Of a stretch of 64,000 nucleotides of DNA, positions 25,749 through 36,542 are shown piece by piece (the stretch's first letter is position 1; every line of letters starts with the position of its first letter). The stretch spans positions 101,693-165,692 of the forward strand of contig NZ_JAUZVZ010000007.1 in assembly GCF_030717845.1 (NCBI RefSeq), written 5' to 3'. Origin of the DNA: Alkalimonas collagenimarina (GTDB lineage: Bacteria > Pseudomonadota > Gammaproteobacteria > Enterobacterales > Alteromonadaceae). The position numbers and the translations under genes are program-made. The notes under the pieces are model-generated. The model had not been told where the DNA came from and did no database searches. It was given only the letters and a program-made list of their open reading frames with translations.

Positions 25749-26933
25749 ATGTCCGGCCCACTGCAAGGTATAAAAGTATTGGATCTCAGCCGAATTCTGG
25801 CCGGGCCCTGGGCCAGCCAGGTGTTGGCCGATTATGGTGCTGAGGTCTGGAAGGTGGAAAAGCCGGGCGAGGGCGATGATACCCGGCGCTGGGGGCCGCC
25901 TTTTCTAAAAGATGTTGCTGGTAATAACACCGGCCAGTCGGCCTATTTTCTCTGCGCCAATCGTGGCAAGCAATCGTTGTGCATTGATATCAGCACAGCA
26001 GCCGGGCAGCAGCAAATAAAAGCACTGGTTCGCGAAGCTGATGTTCTACTGGAAAACTACAAAGTAGGCGGCCTGAAGCAATACGGGCTGGATTACTCCA
26101 GCCTGAAAGCATTGAACCCCACACTGATTTATTGCTCCATCACCGGTTTTGGCCAGACCGGCCCTTATGCAGCGCAAGCTGGGTACGATGCCATGATTCA
26201 GGCGATGGGCGGTTTGATGAGCATTACTGGGGAACCCGATGGCTGTGCAGGGGCCGGCCCACAGAAAGTGGGGGTGGCGGTGGTCGATTTGATGACCGGT
26301 ATGTACGCTGTGTCTGCCATACTGGCAGCACTGCATCATCGCCATCAAAGCGGCGAAGGCCAACACATCGATTTAGCCTTACTGGATACGCAAGTGGCTT
26401 GGCTGGCTAATCAAGCATCGAACTATTTGGTCAGTGGCGAAATACCCGGTCGGTTAGGCACTGCTCATCCGAATATCGTGCCGTATCAGGTGATGCAGGT
26501 GAACGATGGCTTTATTATGTTGGCGGTTGGTAATGATGCTCAGTTTCAGCGCTGCTGTCAGGCGCTGGGTTGTACTGAATTGGCGGTGGATCCTCGTTTT
26601 ATTAGTAACAGCAACCGGGTCCGGCATCGGGAGCAATTGATCCCATTATTGGCTGGTTATCTACTTAAAAATAGTATGGCTCACTGGTTGCAAGCATTCA
26701 GCAGCGCTAAGGTGCCATGTGGGCCAGTCAATGATTTGGCGCAGGTGTTTCAGCATCCACAGGTGCAAGCTCGGGCCATGCAGTTTGAGCTGCAGCACGC
26801 CAAAGGCTATAAGGTACCGATGGTAGCCAATCCGGTAAAGTTCTCGGCCACACCGCTGAGTTACCAGCAAGCCCCACCGGAGCTGGGGGAGCACACCGAT
26901 CAGCTTTTAAACAAACAGCATAAAACGCCATGA
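25749..26933 (+). CDS. Class III CoA-transferase (CaiB/BaiF family)
   Basis: I choose ATG 25749, six bases after AAGGAG, giving 394 residues; frames further upstream lack a binding site. Family features include GIKVLDLSRILAGPWASQVL, ADYGAEVWKVEKPGEGDDTR, SIT-type FGQTGPYAAQAGYDAMIQAM, and AHPNIVPYQ. These enzymes move CoA between carboxylic acids through an aspartyl intermediate; that Asp is the D of LALLDTQVAWLANQ. The acid substrate cannot be predicted from sequence. It follows the ABC exporter by 39 bases and precedes recC by about 75. Confidence 0.92.
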   Translation: MSGPLQGIKVLDLSRILAGPWASQVLADYGAEVWKVEKPGEGDDTRRWGPPFLKDVAGNNTGQSAYFLCANRGKQSLCIDISTAAGQQQIKALVREADVLLENYKVGGLKQYGLDYSSLKALNPTLIYCSITGFGQTGPYAAQAGYDAMIQAMGGLMSITGEPDGCAGAGPQKVGVAVVDLMTGMYAVSAILAALHHRHQSGEGQHIDLALLDTQVAWLANQASNYLVSGEIPGRLGTAHPNIVPYQVMQVNDGFIMLAVGNDAQFQRCCQALGCTELAVDPRFISNSNRVRHREQLIPLLAGYLLKNSMAHWLQAFSSAKVPCGPVNDLAQVFQHPQVQARAMQFELQHAKGYKVPMVANPVKFSATPLSYQQAPPELGEHTDQLLNKQHKTP

Positions 26934-27009
26934 AAACGCTGATGTTTACTTTTTGATTGTGGTAGCCTAAATCTTCGTTTAAGCATTCAACGTTGGATAC
27001 AGCAAGCAG

Positions 27010-30000
27010 ATGACAGCACAGCACTGGCCGACCGGCTTTATGGTATTGCAAAGCAACCGACTTGAAGCCATGCGTGATGTGATGGTGAGCTGGACTCAAC
27101 AGTACCCGTTAAAGCCGCTGGAGTCTGAAGTCTTTCTGGTGCAGAGCAATGGTATTGCTCAGTGGCTAAAACTGGCTTTGGCAGCGCCAATCGCCGAGGG
27201 TGGGCAGGGCATTGCGGCGGCGGTGAAAACCGAGCTGCCCGGCCGTTTTCTATGGCAGGCATACCGCGCGGTATTGCCGGAACTTCCCGATAGTTCGCCT
27301 TACAGCAAAGAAGCGATGAGTTGGCGGCTGTATCGATTACTGGCCGACTTGCCTGATGATGCCTTGATGCAACCGCTGAATGGTTTTTTAGCCAAAGACC
27401 CAACCGACCCAAGACGTCGCTACCAACTGGCATTAAAGCTCGCGGATCTGTTCGATCAGTATCAGGTGTATCGGGCCGACTGGCTGCAGGATTGGCAAGC
27501 AGGTCAGGATCGTATCGATCACAAAGCCATCCCTGCCAATCAAGGCTGGCAGCCTGTGCTATGGCGTTTATTGCTGCAGGATATCCAGCAAGCGGGCATC
27601 GAAGGCTTGAGCCGCTCTCAGGTGCATCAGCAATTTCTAACCCGCTGCATGCAGTTAACCGAACGGCCCACCGCGCTGCCACGACGAGTTATTGTCTTTG
27701 GCATCTCTTCTCTGCCGAAACAAACGCTGGATGCACTCAAAGCCATTGCTGCCTTCAGTCAGGTGCTGCTCTTTGTCAATAATCCTTGTCAGGAGTACTG
27801 GGGCGATCTGGTGGATGGTCGCGATCTGTTCAAGCAAGAATACCGCCGCTCACGGCGCAGCAGTCAGCACCGCTTAAATACCTTAACGGAAGATGCTTTG
27901 CATCTTGCGGGCCATCCGTTATTGGCTTCGCTGGGTAAACAAGGGCGGGATTATTTGCACCTGCTGGATGAACTGGATCAGACCGGGGAGTACCACAGCT
28001 ACTTTGATGGCAAAATCGATTTGTTCGAATCGCCCGGTGAAGATAGCATACTGCAACAGTTGCAGTTCGACATGTTGCAGCTGCATTCAGCACAAGAGCG
28101 CGCCGAGCTGCAAACTGAGCCGGTAGCGATTGACGATAGTTTACAATTTATTCGTTGCCACAGCCCGTTGCGTGAAATTGAAGTGCTGCACGATCAATTA
28201 TTGGCCACTTTTGCACAGGCCAAAGCCGCGGGTCAGCCTTTGCAGCCAAAAGATGTGCTGGTGATGGTGCCGGATATTAATCAATATGCCCCCTATATTG
28301 CGGCTACCTTTGGGCGATTAGAGCGCGACGATCCACGTTATCTGCCCTTTCATATTGCCGATCAGGGCTTACGCCACCGCAATAGTTTGTTGGTGGCATT
28401 TGAAACCCTACTGGCATTGCCTGAGGCGCGCTTTCATGTATCAGACATGCTGGATTTTCTCGATACGCCGGCATTATGCACTCGGTTTGCGCTAAGCACG
28501 GCAGATTTAAAGCGGCTGAAACACTGGATCAAAGGCGCTAACATTCGCTGGGGGCTGGATGCTAAGCAGCGACAGAGTCTGGGTTTGCCGGCTGACTTAG
28601 AGCAAAACAGCTGGCTCTTTGGTTTAAAGCGCATGCTGCTTGGCTATGTCAGTGGCCCGAGCGAAAGCTGGCATCAGATCCAGCCTTATGATGAAGTGAC
28701 TGGATTGGATGCGGCCTTGGTTGGCCCTTTAGCTCAGTTACTTGAACAGCTGCAGCACAGTTGGCGAACGTTGCAGCAAAGCCATGTGGTCGCTGAATGG
28801 CTAGAACTGCTGCACGGTTTGCTGGAACAATATTTTGTGCCAGAAAGTCAGGACGATGTAGCGGCGGTGAGCCGCATTAAAACGCAGCTGACGACGTGGG
28901 CAGAGCAAGTAGAGCAAAGTGGTTTGACAGAAGAGCCATTGGCGCTCGACATTGTGCGTGATGCGCTATTGGCTGATTTGGATAAACCGAGCTTGCAGCA
29001 ACGGTTTTTGGCCGGTGCTGTCAATTTTGCCACCCTGATGCCAATGCGGGCGATCCCATTTCAGCAGATCTGGCTGCTTGGCATGAATGATGGTGACTAT
29101 CCGCGCAGTGTAAAGGCGGCTGACTTTGATTTGATGGCATTGCAATACCGCCCGGGTGACCGCTCGCGGCGCGATGATGATAATTACTTATTTTTAGAAG
29201 CTTTATTAGCTGCCCGGCAAAAGCTGGTGATTAGCTGGGTCGGTTTTAGTATTCGCGATAATACCGAAAAGCCGCCGTCGGTGCTGGTAGGGCAATTACG
29301 GGATTACCTGAAAGCGGCCTATCCACAACAAGATATGCTGCAGCAATTGACGCTGGATCAGCCGTTGCAACCCTTCAGTCGGCGCTATTTTCTATCCGAC
29401 AAACAATCAGAAAGTCAGCCCGGCCGTGATAAGCGGCTGTTTAGCTACGCTCACGAATGGCGTTCTGCACTTGAGCCGCAGCATGTTGTGTATGAGGATG
29501 CGTCCACACTTTGTTTTGCCGCGCAACCGGCAGAGATCAGCCTGCAGGATCTCGCGGGTTTTTTACGCCACCCGGCACGCGTCTTGCTGCAAAAAAGGCT
29601 TGGGGTGTATCTGCGTGATGGGGCGGATGAGCGAGTTGATGATGAAATGTTCCAGTCTGCTGGACTCGAGGGGTGGGCGCTGGATGATAAATTAGTCTTG
29701 GCGGTATCGCAGGCATTGCAGCACACCTGTTCGCAACACGATAAAGCGGATCAAAGCTCAGCACAGCAGGCGATGACAGAACAAGTCAGCGCCGTAGTGG
29801 CAAAAGAAGCCACCCGACTGCGCGAAGCTGGTGAGTTTCCGTTAGGTGCTTTTGGTGATGTGCTGTGGCAGCAGAAAACCAGCGAATTAACGCCGACCTT
29901 TCAGCGCTGGATGGAGCTAAGGCAGCAATCGACCCCACTTACGGAGCGGGTGAGTTGTAAGCTGCTGCTGGATAAGGCGTTGCCAGTTTTGTTTCAGGAT

Positions 30001-30525
30001 AGCCTGAATGATTTACGTCACACCACGGATGGTCAGTATATCCGGGTGCTGGTGCAGTCGAGCCGTTTGCGCGATCAGAAGCAGCAATTGAAATGGTATC
30101 ACTTGTGCCGTTACTGGCCAGCGCACCTGATGGCGCAGCGCTTTGCTCCAGTCAGCACTTATCTGGTTGGCCCCGATGGCGTCGAGTGCTTGCCACCGGT
30201 AGCTGCTGAGCAGGCAGATACCTGCTTGATGACCTTGCTGTACTGGTATCAGCTGGCGTTACGGCGTCCTTTGCCCATTGCTTGTAAAACAGCTCTGGCG
30301 CTGCTGACGTCCGATAAGCCGGAGGTGGATGCCAGTAAAACCTATGAAGGTAGTGACTTCGTCGGTGACTTTGCCATGACGGCGGAAGCCAGTGATTATC
30401 CACTGTTACAACGCTTCTGGCCGGATTATGCCAGCCTGCAGATCGAGGATGAATTTCATACCTTGGTTACCGAGTTGTATCAGCCTTTGGTAGCCTCTTT
30501 AGGTCGTGAAGGAGGGCGCTCATGA
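27010..30525 (+). CDS. recC: Exodeoxyribonuclease V gamma subunit RecC
   Basis: The 1171-residue protein matches RecC length (about 1122 in E. coli). RecC recognises Chi and splits the DNA strands in the RecBCD helicase-nuclease. N-terminal LQSNRLEAMRDVMVSWTQQY and EVFLVQSNGIAQWLKLAL, FGISSLPKQTLDALKAIAAF, LVMVPDINQYAPYI, and QIWLLGMNDGDYPRSVKAAD with DDNYLFLEALLAARQKLVIS are characteristic. It overlaps recB by four bases. The order recC-recB-recD without an intervening ptrA differs from E. coli. Confidence 0.96.
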   Translation: MTAQHWPTGFMVLQSNRLEAMRDVMVSWTQQYPLKPLESEVFLVQSNGIAQWLKLALAAPIAEGGQGIAAAVKTELPGRFLWQAYRAVLPELPDSSPYSKEAMSWRLYRLLADLPDDALMQPLNGFLAKDPTDPRRRYQLALKLADLFDQYQVYRADWLQDWQAGQDRIDHKAIPANQGWQPVLWRLLLQDIQQAGIEGLSRSQVHQQFLTRCMQLTERPTALPRRVIVFGISSLPKQTLDALKAIAAFSQVLLFVNNPCQEYWGDLVDGRDLFKQEYRRSRRSSQHRLNTLTEDALHLAGHPLLASLGKQGRDYLHLLDELDQTGEYHSYFDGKIDLFESPGEDSILQQLQFDMLQLHSAQERAELQTEPVAIDDSLQFIRCHSPLREIEVLHDQLLATFAQAKAAGQPLQPKDVLVMVPDINQYAPYIAATFGRLERDDPRYLPFHIADQGLRHRNSLLVAFETLLALPEARFHVSDMLDFLDTPALCTRFALSTADLKRLKHWIKGANIRWGLDAKQRQSLGLPADLEQNSWLFGLKRMLLGYVSGPSESWHQIQPYDEVTGLDAALVGPLAQLLEQLQHSWRTLQQSHVVAEWLELLHGLLEQYFVPESQDDVAAVSRIKTQLTTWAEQVEQSGLTEEPLALDIVRDALLADLDKPSLQQRFLAGAVNFATLMPMRAIPFQQIWLLGMNDGDYPRSVKAADFDLMALQYRPGDRSRRDDDNYLFLEALLAARQKLVISWVGFSIRDNTEKPPSVLVGQLRDYLKAAYPQQDMLQQLTLDQPLQPFSRRYFLSDKQSESQPGRDKRLFSYAHEWRSALEPQHVVYEDASTLCFAAQPAEISLQDLAGFLRHPARVLLQKRLGVYLRDGADERVDDEMFQSAGLEGWALDDKLVLAVSQALQHTCSQHDKADQSSAQQAMTEQVSAVVAKEATRLREAGEFPLGAFGDVLWQQKTSELTPTFQRWMELRQQSTPLTERVSCKLLLDKALPVLFQDSLNDLRHTTDGQYIRVLVQSSRLRDQKQQLKWYHLCRYWPAHLMAQRFAPVSTYLVGPDGVECLPPVAAEQADTCLMTLLYWYQLALRRPLPIACKTALALLTSDKPEVDASKTYEGSDFVGDFAMTAEASDYPLLQRFWPDYASLQIEDEFHTLVTELYQPLVASLGREGGRS

Positions 30526-33500
30526 GTCAACTCGATTTACTGCGTTTTCCACTGCATGGCAGCCGGTTAATTGAAGCCAGCGCGGGTACGGGCAAAACAT
30601 TCTCGCTGGCGTTTTTGTATCTGCGTTTGGTACTGGGGCATGGGGCAGAAGCTGAGCGCTTTATGCGGCCCCTGACACCAAAAGATATTCTGGTACTGAC
30701 GTTCACCGAGGCAGCGACTGAAGAGCTGCGTTCACGGATCCGTGAGCGTTTGGTGGAAGCGGCCGATGCGTTTAGCCAGCCATCCGCTGCACTGCCGGGC
30801 CAGAACGATGGCGAAGACCCGTTGCTCGCCCTGCAACGCAGTTATCCGCCAGCCGATTGGCCGGGCTGCGCTTTGAGATTACGCCGGGCGGCTGATGCCA
30901 TGGATGAAGCGATGATTTCTACCATCCATGGCTGGTGCAATAACATGCTGACTGAGCATGCTTTTGATACCCGTGGGCTCTTTAATCGTGAATTGGTGAC
31001 AGACCAAACGGCGTTGCTGGATGAGATCATCAAAGATTATTGGCGTCAGCATTTTTATACGCTTGATCCCGAGGCGGCAGAAGCCATTAGCGATTGCTTT
31101 CGCTCGCCACAACGGTTGCATCAAGCACTGAATAAGTTACTGCATCAGATCGATCCTCAGGTCTTTTTTCAGGGCCAGCCTTTCGTGGTAGAAAGCCTGA
31201 CTGACTTGCTGTCCGCTTACCTGCCAGCGAAACAGCAACAACAGCAGCAGCAAGCGGCGTACGAACAGTATCAGCAGCAAGTGGCAGCCTTGACGGAGCA
31301 GACACAAAGGGCGTGGCAACAAGAGTGGCCGAGCATTGAGCCCTTTTTGTGGTCGGTGCAGGAGTTGCTGCTGGCTGGCAAACATGACTCAGCATCAGCC
31401 GACAAGTTCGCTACGATGTTGGATAGCTTGCAAGCATGGAGTTTGGGCAGGGCGAAGCTTAGCGCGAAAATGAAAAACTTCGCCAAGGGGCGTTTTGCTT
31501 TTAAACAGAAAGTCACTATACCAGCTATCCCCGACTTAAATGCTTTTCAACGTATGGCAGAACTGGCTGATTTTATCGACAGTGAAAAACCAGCTGCGGT
31601 CAGCGAGATTGAGGTACCGCTTAAACAAGGGATCTTATGCCATGCGCTGGCTTTTGCCCGCAAAGAGCTGGATCGGCGTTTGGCCCGCCGTGCGCAGATG
31701 GGCTTTAATGACTTGCTGACTGAGCTCGATAGAGCGCTTGATCAGCAGCAATCTGGCGAGCACGCTCGCCAACTGGCCAGCAGCATCAAAACCGCTTATC
31801 CGGTTGCCATGATCGATGAGTTTCAGGATACGGACCCGCTGCAGTATCGTATTTTTAATCGTATTTACCAGATCGCCGGGAACCCGGCAGACAGTGCCGT
31901 AATTTTGATTGGCGACCCAAAGCAAGCCATTTACAGCTTTCGCGGCGCTGATATATACACCTATTTGCAAGCCAAAGCTGATACGTCGGGGCGGCATTAC
32001 AGTTTAAACCGTAATTTTCGCTCGACAGAAGGGGTGGTGCAGGCCTGCAATCAGTTGTTTTTACGTGGTGAGCAGCATGAGCGAGGGGCCTTTCGTTTTA
32101 AGCAACCAGAGCAAAACCCACTGCCTTACCTTGAAGTTGCCGCTCAGGGCCGAAAGCAGCAGTTGATGCAACAGCAGCGGCAGGTTCCAGCGCTCAGTAT
32201 TGTGCATTTACCAAGCGATGAGCCTTATAGCCTGAACGATTACAAAGCCTTGGCCGCCTCCTGGTGTGCCAGCCAGATAGCCTCTTTATTGAACGATGCT
32301 TTAGAGCATGCCTGCTACTTTGCCGATGAGCATGAGCACACGGCTGTACAGCCAAAAGATATTGCAGTGTTGGTGCGCAGCCGCGCGGAAGCGCAGTTGA
32401 TCAAAGATGAGCTAGCCAAAGCCCGTATCCCCAGCGTTTTTTTATCGGATCGGGACTCTGTATTCAGCTCTTCAGAAGCCAGTGATATGGTGCACTGGTT
32501 ACGTGCTTGCGCGGACCCAACCGATTTAGGGCTGGTAAAAAATGCCTTGGCGACCACTACGCTGGCCATCCCTTTAACACAGCTGGCGTTATGGCAAGAC
32601 AATGAAATGGCGTTGGAGCAACAGGTGCAGCGCTTTATGCAGTTGCATCAATGCTGGCGTCAAAACGGGGTATTGGCGATGGTGCGACAGTTGCTTGACT
32701 ACTATCAATGGCCAGCGAGGGTGTTATCCCAACTGCAGGGCGAGCGCTCGCTGACCAATGTGCTGCATCTGGCCGAGTGGTTGCAACAGCAAGCCGAGCA
32801 ACTGGATGGAGAGCAGGCACTGATCCGCAGCTTAACCGAGCACATTATCGATCCTGGTGAAGAGCAGATCATGCGTTTAGAAAGTGATGCCGCCTTGGTC
32901 AAAATTGTCACTATTCATAAGTCGAAGGGATTGGAGTATCCGCTGGTATTTTTGCCCTTTATTGTCGGTTGGCGACAAGTGACCGGCAAAGATCGTCAGG
33001 TGAGTTACCGTATCGGTGATCAGCTTGGGCTGGAAATTTCTGATAAAAAGCTCTTTGCTGAAGCCTGGCAGCAAGCGGATGATGAACGTTTAAGTGAAGA
33101 CATGCGCTTGCTGTACGTCGCCATGACTAGGGCTCGCCATGCACTATGGCTGGTGACTGCTGCTACTAAAGTGGGTCAGGCCAAGGCACCACAAAATCAG
33201 CTGGGCGCTTTGGGCTACTTGCTCAATGGCGACGAGTCGTATCCAGATGCGGCCGCGGTTGCGGAGCAGATGCTGTCGTTGCAGCAGGATGCCATTGTTC
33301 AGGTGATGGAATGCACGGACTGGCCAGAGCAACCTTATCAGGGCCGACAGCATGACGATGTGTTGCAGCCAGCGTTAACGCCTGCAGATCTGGCCATTCA
33401 GCCGTGGTGGATCGCCAGTTATTCTGCCATTCAGTTTGGTGGCAGCTCTGAATCAAAACGTGCTGAGGGGCTGCCGATGGAGCCAGAGCAAGCCGATGAT

Positions 33501-34385
33501 GAAGTCGCGAATGAAATGCGTGATGAGCAGGGGCAGCCTGGCCAACCGATAGCCGCTGTGGAGCTAACAGCCCATACGGTGTTGCATGCGTTACCGCGAG
33601 GCGCTGAAAATGGCACCTTTATGCATAATCTGCTGGAGTGGGCGGCAGAGCAGCGCTATCAAGATGAACAGGGCCAGATTTTTCAAGGTTTTGCCGCGAC
33701 GGCTCTGCATCATGAATTACGACTGCAGGAAGTGACCAAGCGCTGTCAGCAGCAACAGATCGAACATTTGGCCCCAGCTCTTAGCAACTGGTTACATGAC
33801 TTCTTGACCACTCGCTGGCGTTTAACCGCGCTCGCCTTGCCAGATGGTGGTACAGCAGAATTTGCCTTGGCCGAGTTGGTACCAGAGCAACTGGCGGTTG
33901 AACTGGAGTTTATTCTGGAGAGTCACGCCGTCGATACCCGCCAGCTCGACCGCTTGGTCACTGCGCAAAGCTGGCAAGGGCAGGCCCGACCGCAGGCGCA
34001 GCCCAATCAGCTGAATGGCATGCTCAAGGGGTTTATCGATTTAGTGGCAGAGCATCAGGGCCAGTATTATGTGATTGATTGGAAAACCAACTGGTTGGGT
34101 GAGGGCGATGACGCCTATTCTCAGCAGGCGATGCTGGATGCCATGCTGCATAAACGCTACGACATGCAATACGTGCTCTACCTGCTGGCTTTGCATCGAT
34201 TATTGCAATGTCGGCTGGCTGATTACGATTATGACCGCCATGTGGGTGGAGCCATTTATGCGTTCTTACGCGGCAGTCATCACCCGGAGACACAGGGCTT
34301 ATTGATGGATAAACCGCCGAAGTCACTAATACTGGCGCTGGATGCACTGTTTCGGGGGGAGTATAAGGAGTGCGCGAATGGCTGA
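30522..34385 (+). CDS. recB: Exodeoxyribonuclease V beta subunit RecB
   Basis: The 1287-residue protein joins a UvrD-type 3'-5' helicase (about 1-890) to a C-terminal RecB nuclease. Walker A is ASAGTGKT (residues 19-26); helicase motifs DEFQDTDPLQYRIF, GDPKQAIYSFRGAD and LLYVAMTRARHALWL are intact. The nuclease residues are D1173 in GFIDLV and D1186/K1188 in VIDWKTNWLG, matching E. coli D1067, D1080 and K1082. A Gln-rich stretch near residues 238-256 is a local peculiarity. It overlaps recC by four bases and recD by eight. Confidence 0.97.
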   Translation: MSQLDLLRFPLHGSRLIEASAGTGKTFSLAFLYLRLVLGHGAEAERFMRPLTPKDILVLTFTEAATEELRSRIRERLVEAADAFSQPSAALPGQNDGEDPLLALQRSYPPADWPGCALRLRRAADAMDEAMISTIHGWCNNMLTEHAFDTRGLFNRELVTDQTALLDEIIKDYWRQHFYTLDPEAAEAISDCFRSPQRLHQALNKLLHQIDPQVFFQGQPFVVESLTDLLSAYLPAKQQQQQQQAAYEQYQQQVAALTEQTQRAWQQEWPSIEPFLWSVQELLLAGKHDSASADKFATMLDSLQAWSLGRAKLSAKMKNFAKGRFAFKQKVTIPAIPDLNAFQRMAELADFIDSEKPAAVSEIEVPLKQGILCHALAFARKELDRRLARRAQMGFNDLLTELDRALDQQQSGEHARQLASSIKTAYPVAMIDEFQDTDPLQYRIFNRIYQIAGNPADSAVILIGDPKQAIYSFRGADIYTYLQAKADTSGRHYSLNRNFRSTEGVVQACNQLFLRGEQHERGAFRFKQPEQNPLPYLEVAAQGRKQQLMQQQRQVPALSIVHLPSDEPYSLNDYKALAASWCASQIASLLNDALEHACYFADEHEHTAVQPKDIAVLVRSRAEAQLIKDELAKARIPSVFLSDRDSVFSSSEASDMVHWLRACADPTDLGLVKNALATTTLAIPLTQLALWQDNEMALEQQVQRFMQLHQCWRQNGVLAMVRQLLDYYQWPARVLSQLQGERSLTNVLHLAEWLQQQAEQLDGEQALIRSLTEHIIDPGEEQIMRLESDAALVKIVTIHKSKGLEYPLVFLPFIVGWRQVTGKDRQVSYRIGDQLGLEISDKKLFAEAWQQADDERLSEDMRLLYVAMTRARHALWLVTAATKVGQAKAPQNQLGALGYLLNGDESYPDAAAVAEQMLSLQQDAIVQVMECTDWPEQPYQGRQHDDVLQPALTPADLAIQPWWIASYSAIQFGGSSESKRAEGLPMEPEQADDEVANEMRDEQGQPGQPIAAVELTAHTVLHALPRGAENGTFMHNLLEWAAEQRYQDEQGQIFQGFAATALHHELRLQEVTKRCQQQQIEHLAPALSNWLHDFLTTRWRLTALALPDGGTAEFALAELVPEQLAVELEFILESHAVDTRQLDRLVTAQSWQGQARPQAQPNQLNGMLKGFIDLVAEHQGQYYVIDWKTNWLGEGDDAYSQQAMLDAMLHKRYDMQYVLYLLALHRLLQCRLADYDYDRHVGGAIYAFLRGSHHPETQGLLMDKPPKSLILALDALFRGEYKECANG

Positions 34386-36465
34386 TACGCTGTTGTCTCA
34401 AGCCTATAACTGGGCAGAGCTGGGTCTGATCAGACGGTTGGATCTGATGCTTGCGCGCTTTTTTTCCAACGAACAGCCGGATATCACGGCTGCCGAAGTG
34501 CTGGCCATTATACTGACGAGTGAAGCCAATGGCCGTGGTCATGTCTGTTTGGATCTAAAGGCGGTGAGCGAGTCCCCTGATCAGGTGCTGTTGCAACCGG
34601 GGCAAGCCATGGGTGATGAAAGAGCCGTGGCATTGCAGCAGCTTAGCCAGTACCTTCATGCCTTGGCAGTCGAAGACTGGTTGGCGGCGTTAAGCCACTC
34701 TGAACTGGTTGAAAACCATTTAAGCAACACAGTCGTTGAGCCAAATCACCGGCCTTTTGTACTGGCTGGTAGCGCAGCGCAACCCTTGTTATATATGCGG
34801 CGCTATTGGCAGTATGAAGCGGACATCAGCCGGGCTATTCAACCGCGACTGGCTCTTCAACAACACCCAGCTATTCAGCCGGGACTGGCAGGCCAGCCAT
34901 TGCCCACAGCTTTGATGCGCGCTTTATTGGCAGGGTTATTCGCGTCAGCACATGACAGTTCAGAGTTCAATTGGCAGCAAGCCGCCTGTGCCTTAGCGGC
35001 GCGTAGTCAATTTGGTATTATCACCGGTGGGCCGGGTACCGGTAAAACTACCACAGTAATAAAGTTATTGGCGCTACTTCAGGCTCTTCGTCTCGCCAGA
35101 CAACAGACTCCTTTGCATATTTGCCTGGCCGCACCGACAGGCAAAGCCGCCGCCCGGCTCAATGAATCGGTGGCGGGTAGTTTAGCCAAGATGGATTTTA
35201 GCCGCTTAGCTGACTCCGGCAGCTTAGATCAGCAGGCATTAAAAGCCTGTATTCCAACCGAAGTGACCACTTTGCATCGGCTACTGGGTGCCCAACCCGA
35301 TAGCCGGCACTTCAAATACAATCAGACCAATCCACTGCCAGCAGATGTGGTGGTGGTTGATGAAGCATCCATGGTGGACGTTGAGATGATGGCGGCATTG
35401 CTGCAGGCGTTGCCAGCACAGTGCCGCTTGTACTTGTTAGGAGACAAAGATCAACTGGCTTCGGTTGAAGCGGGCTCTATTTTAGGCGATCTATGTCGTG
35501 ATGCTGAAGCAGGGCGTTATAGCACTGAAACGGCTGATTATCTGGCGGAAGTCTGTAATCAATCCTTACCCTTAGCGTATCTGACAAGTAGCGAACCAGC
35601 CCCTGCATTGGCACAAGCGATTACCATGCTACGAGTCAGTTATCGCTTTCATCAGGGTGGCGCTATTCATCAATTGGCGACGCTGGTTAATACCGGCATG
35701 CTGGCTGGTGAGTGGCAACCAAAGCGGATAAAAGCTTTAAAACAAATCTTCAGTTCAGCCGATGCGAAAGGGAAATTGCAGCTGATCCAGCAATCACAGC
35801 AGCAGCCGCACTTTAATAGCCAGCTGAAATCCCTGCTGATTGAAGGCTATAAGCCTTATTTGGCGGCCGTAGCCAGCTTTGATGCTGCAGCTGAGCCAGC
35901 TCAGCGCGATCAGGCGGCGCTGGCGATATTGCAATTACAGCGTGACTTTCAATTACTGGCTGCGGTCAAGCAAGGAGACTGGGGGGTTAGCGGTTTAAAT
36001 CAGCGAATTGAACATTTGTTGCAGCAGCATCAATTGCTGCAAACCGATGGCTACCACTGGTACGCCGGTCGGCCGGTGCTGATGACGCGTAACGATTACC
36101 ATTTGAAGCTGATGAATGGCGATATTGGTATTTGTCTGCCCTATGTAGAGAATGAGCAACACTCATTACGGGTTGCTTTTCCAGATACTGAACTCGGGAT
36201 CCGCTGGGTACTGCCCAGTCGATTGGATGATGTTGATACAGTATTTGCCATGACGGTGCATAAATCACAGGGATCGGAGTTTCAGCATGCGGTGCTATTA
36301 TTGCCAGCAAGCAGCAGTCCTTTACTGACCAGAGAGTTGTTGTACACCGGGATCACCCGTGCCAGTCAGTGTTTTAGTTTGATTTACGACCATGAGTACG
36401 TAGTTGAAGCGACCATGCAGCAGCAGGTGCAGCGAGCCAGTGGCATAGTGATAACTACGTTATAA
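34378..36465 (+). CDS. recD: Exodeoxyribonuclease V alpha subunit RecD
   Basis: I take ATG 34378, preceded by AAGGAG and overlapping the recB stop, rather than an upstream frame start; this gives 695 residues (E. coli 608). RecD is the 5'-3' helicase motor. Walker A GGPGTGKTTT begins near residue 217, Walker B is VVVDEASMVDVEMM, and GDKDQLASVEAGSILGDLC and TVHKSQGSEFQHAVLLLP are typical. An insertion of about 30 residues (around the ETADYLAEVCNQS segment) and a longer N-terminus explain the extra length. Confidence 0.96.
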   Translation: MADTLLSQAYNWAELGLIRRLDLMLARFFSNEQPDITAAEVLAIILTSEANGRGHVCLDLKAVSESPDQVLLQPGQAMGDERAVALQQLSQYLHALAVEDWLAALSHSELVENHLSNTVVEPNHRPFVLAGSAAQPLLYMRRYWQYEADISRAIQPRLALQQHPAIQPGLAGQPLPTALMRALLAGLFASAHDSSEFNWQQAACALAARSQFGIITGGPGTGKTTTVIKLLALLQALRLARQQTPLHICLAAPTGKAAARLNESVAGSLAKMDFSRLADSGSLDQQALKACIPTEVTTLHRLLGAQPDSRHFKYNQTNPLPADVVVVDEASMVDVEMMAALLQALPAQCRLYLLGDKDQLASVEAGSILGDLCRDAEAGRYSTETADYLAEVCNQSLPLAYLTSSEPAPALAQAITMLRVSYRFHQGGAIHQLATLVNTGMLAGEWQPKRIKALKQIFSSADAKGKLQLIQQSQQQPHFNSQLKSLLIEGYKPYLAAVASFDAAAEPAQRDQAALAILQLQRDFQLLAAVKQGDWGVSGLNQRIEHLLQQHQLLQTDGYHWYAGRPVLMTRNDYHLKLMNGDIGICLPYVENEQHSLRVAFPDTELGIRWVLPSRLDDVDTVFAMTVHKSQGSEFQHAVLLLPASSSPLLTRELLYTGITRASQCFSLIYDHEYVVEATMQQQVQRASGIVITTL

Positions 36466-36495
36466 ACTTCGTACAGATAGCTGCGCTATAAAAGA

Positions 36496-36527
36496 TTACC
36501 CTACCATGCAGAATGCAAGTAGGGTAA
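36496..36527. terminator. Hairpin between convergent recD and the 36543 gene
   Basis: TTACCCTAC (36496-36504) and GTAGGGTAA (36519-36527) form a perfect 9-base stem with a 14-base loop. On the - strand it is followed by TCTTTTA, so it best terminates the phosphate-binding-like gene; on the + strand no T-run follows. Confidence 0.55.
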
Positions 36528-36542
36528 GTAAGTGCGGCAGAA

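Noticed and set aside
27038-27682. 214-codon open frame antisense to recC
   Set aside because: Shadow of the strongly biased recC frame; no signal, motif or binding site of its own. Similar long antisense frames across recB and recD were rejected for the same reason.
34033-34542. 169-codon open frame antisense to the recB-recD junction
   Set aside because: Shadow frame; both sense genes are certain here.
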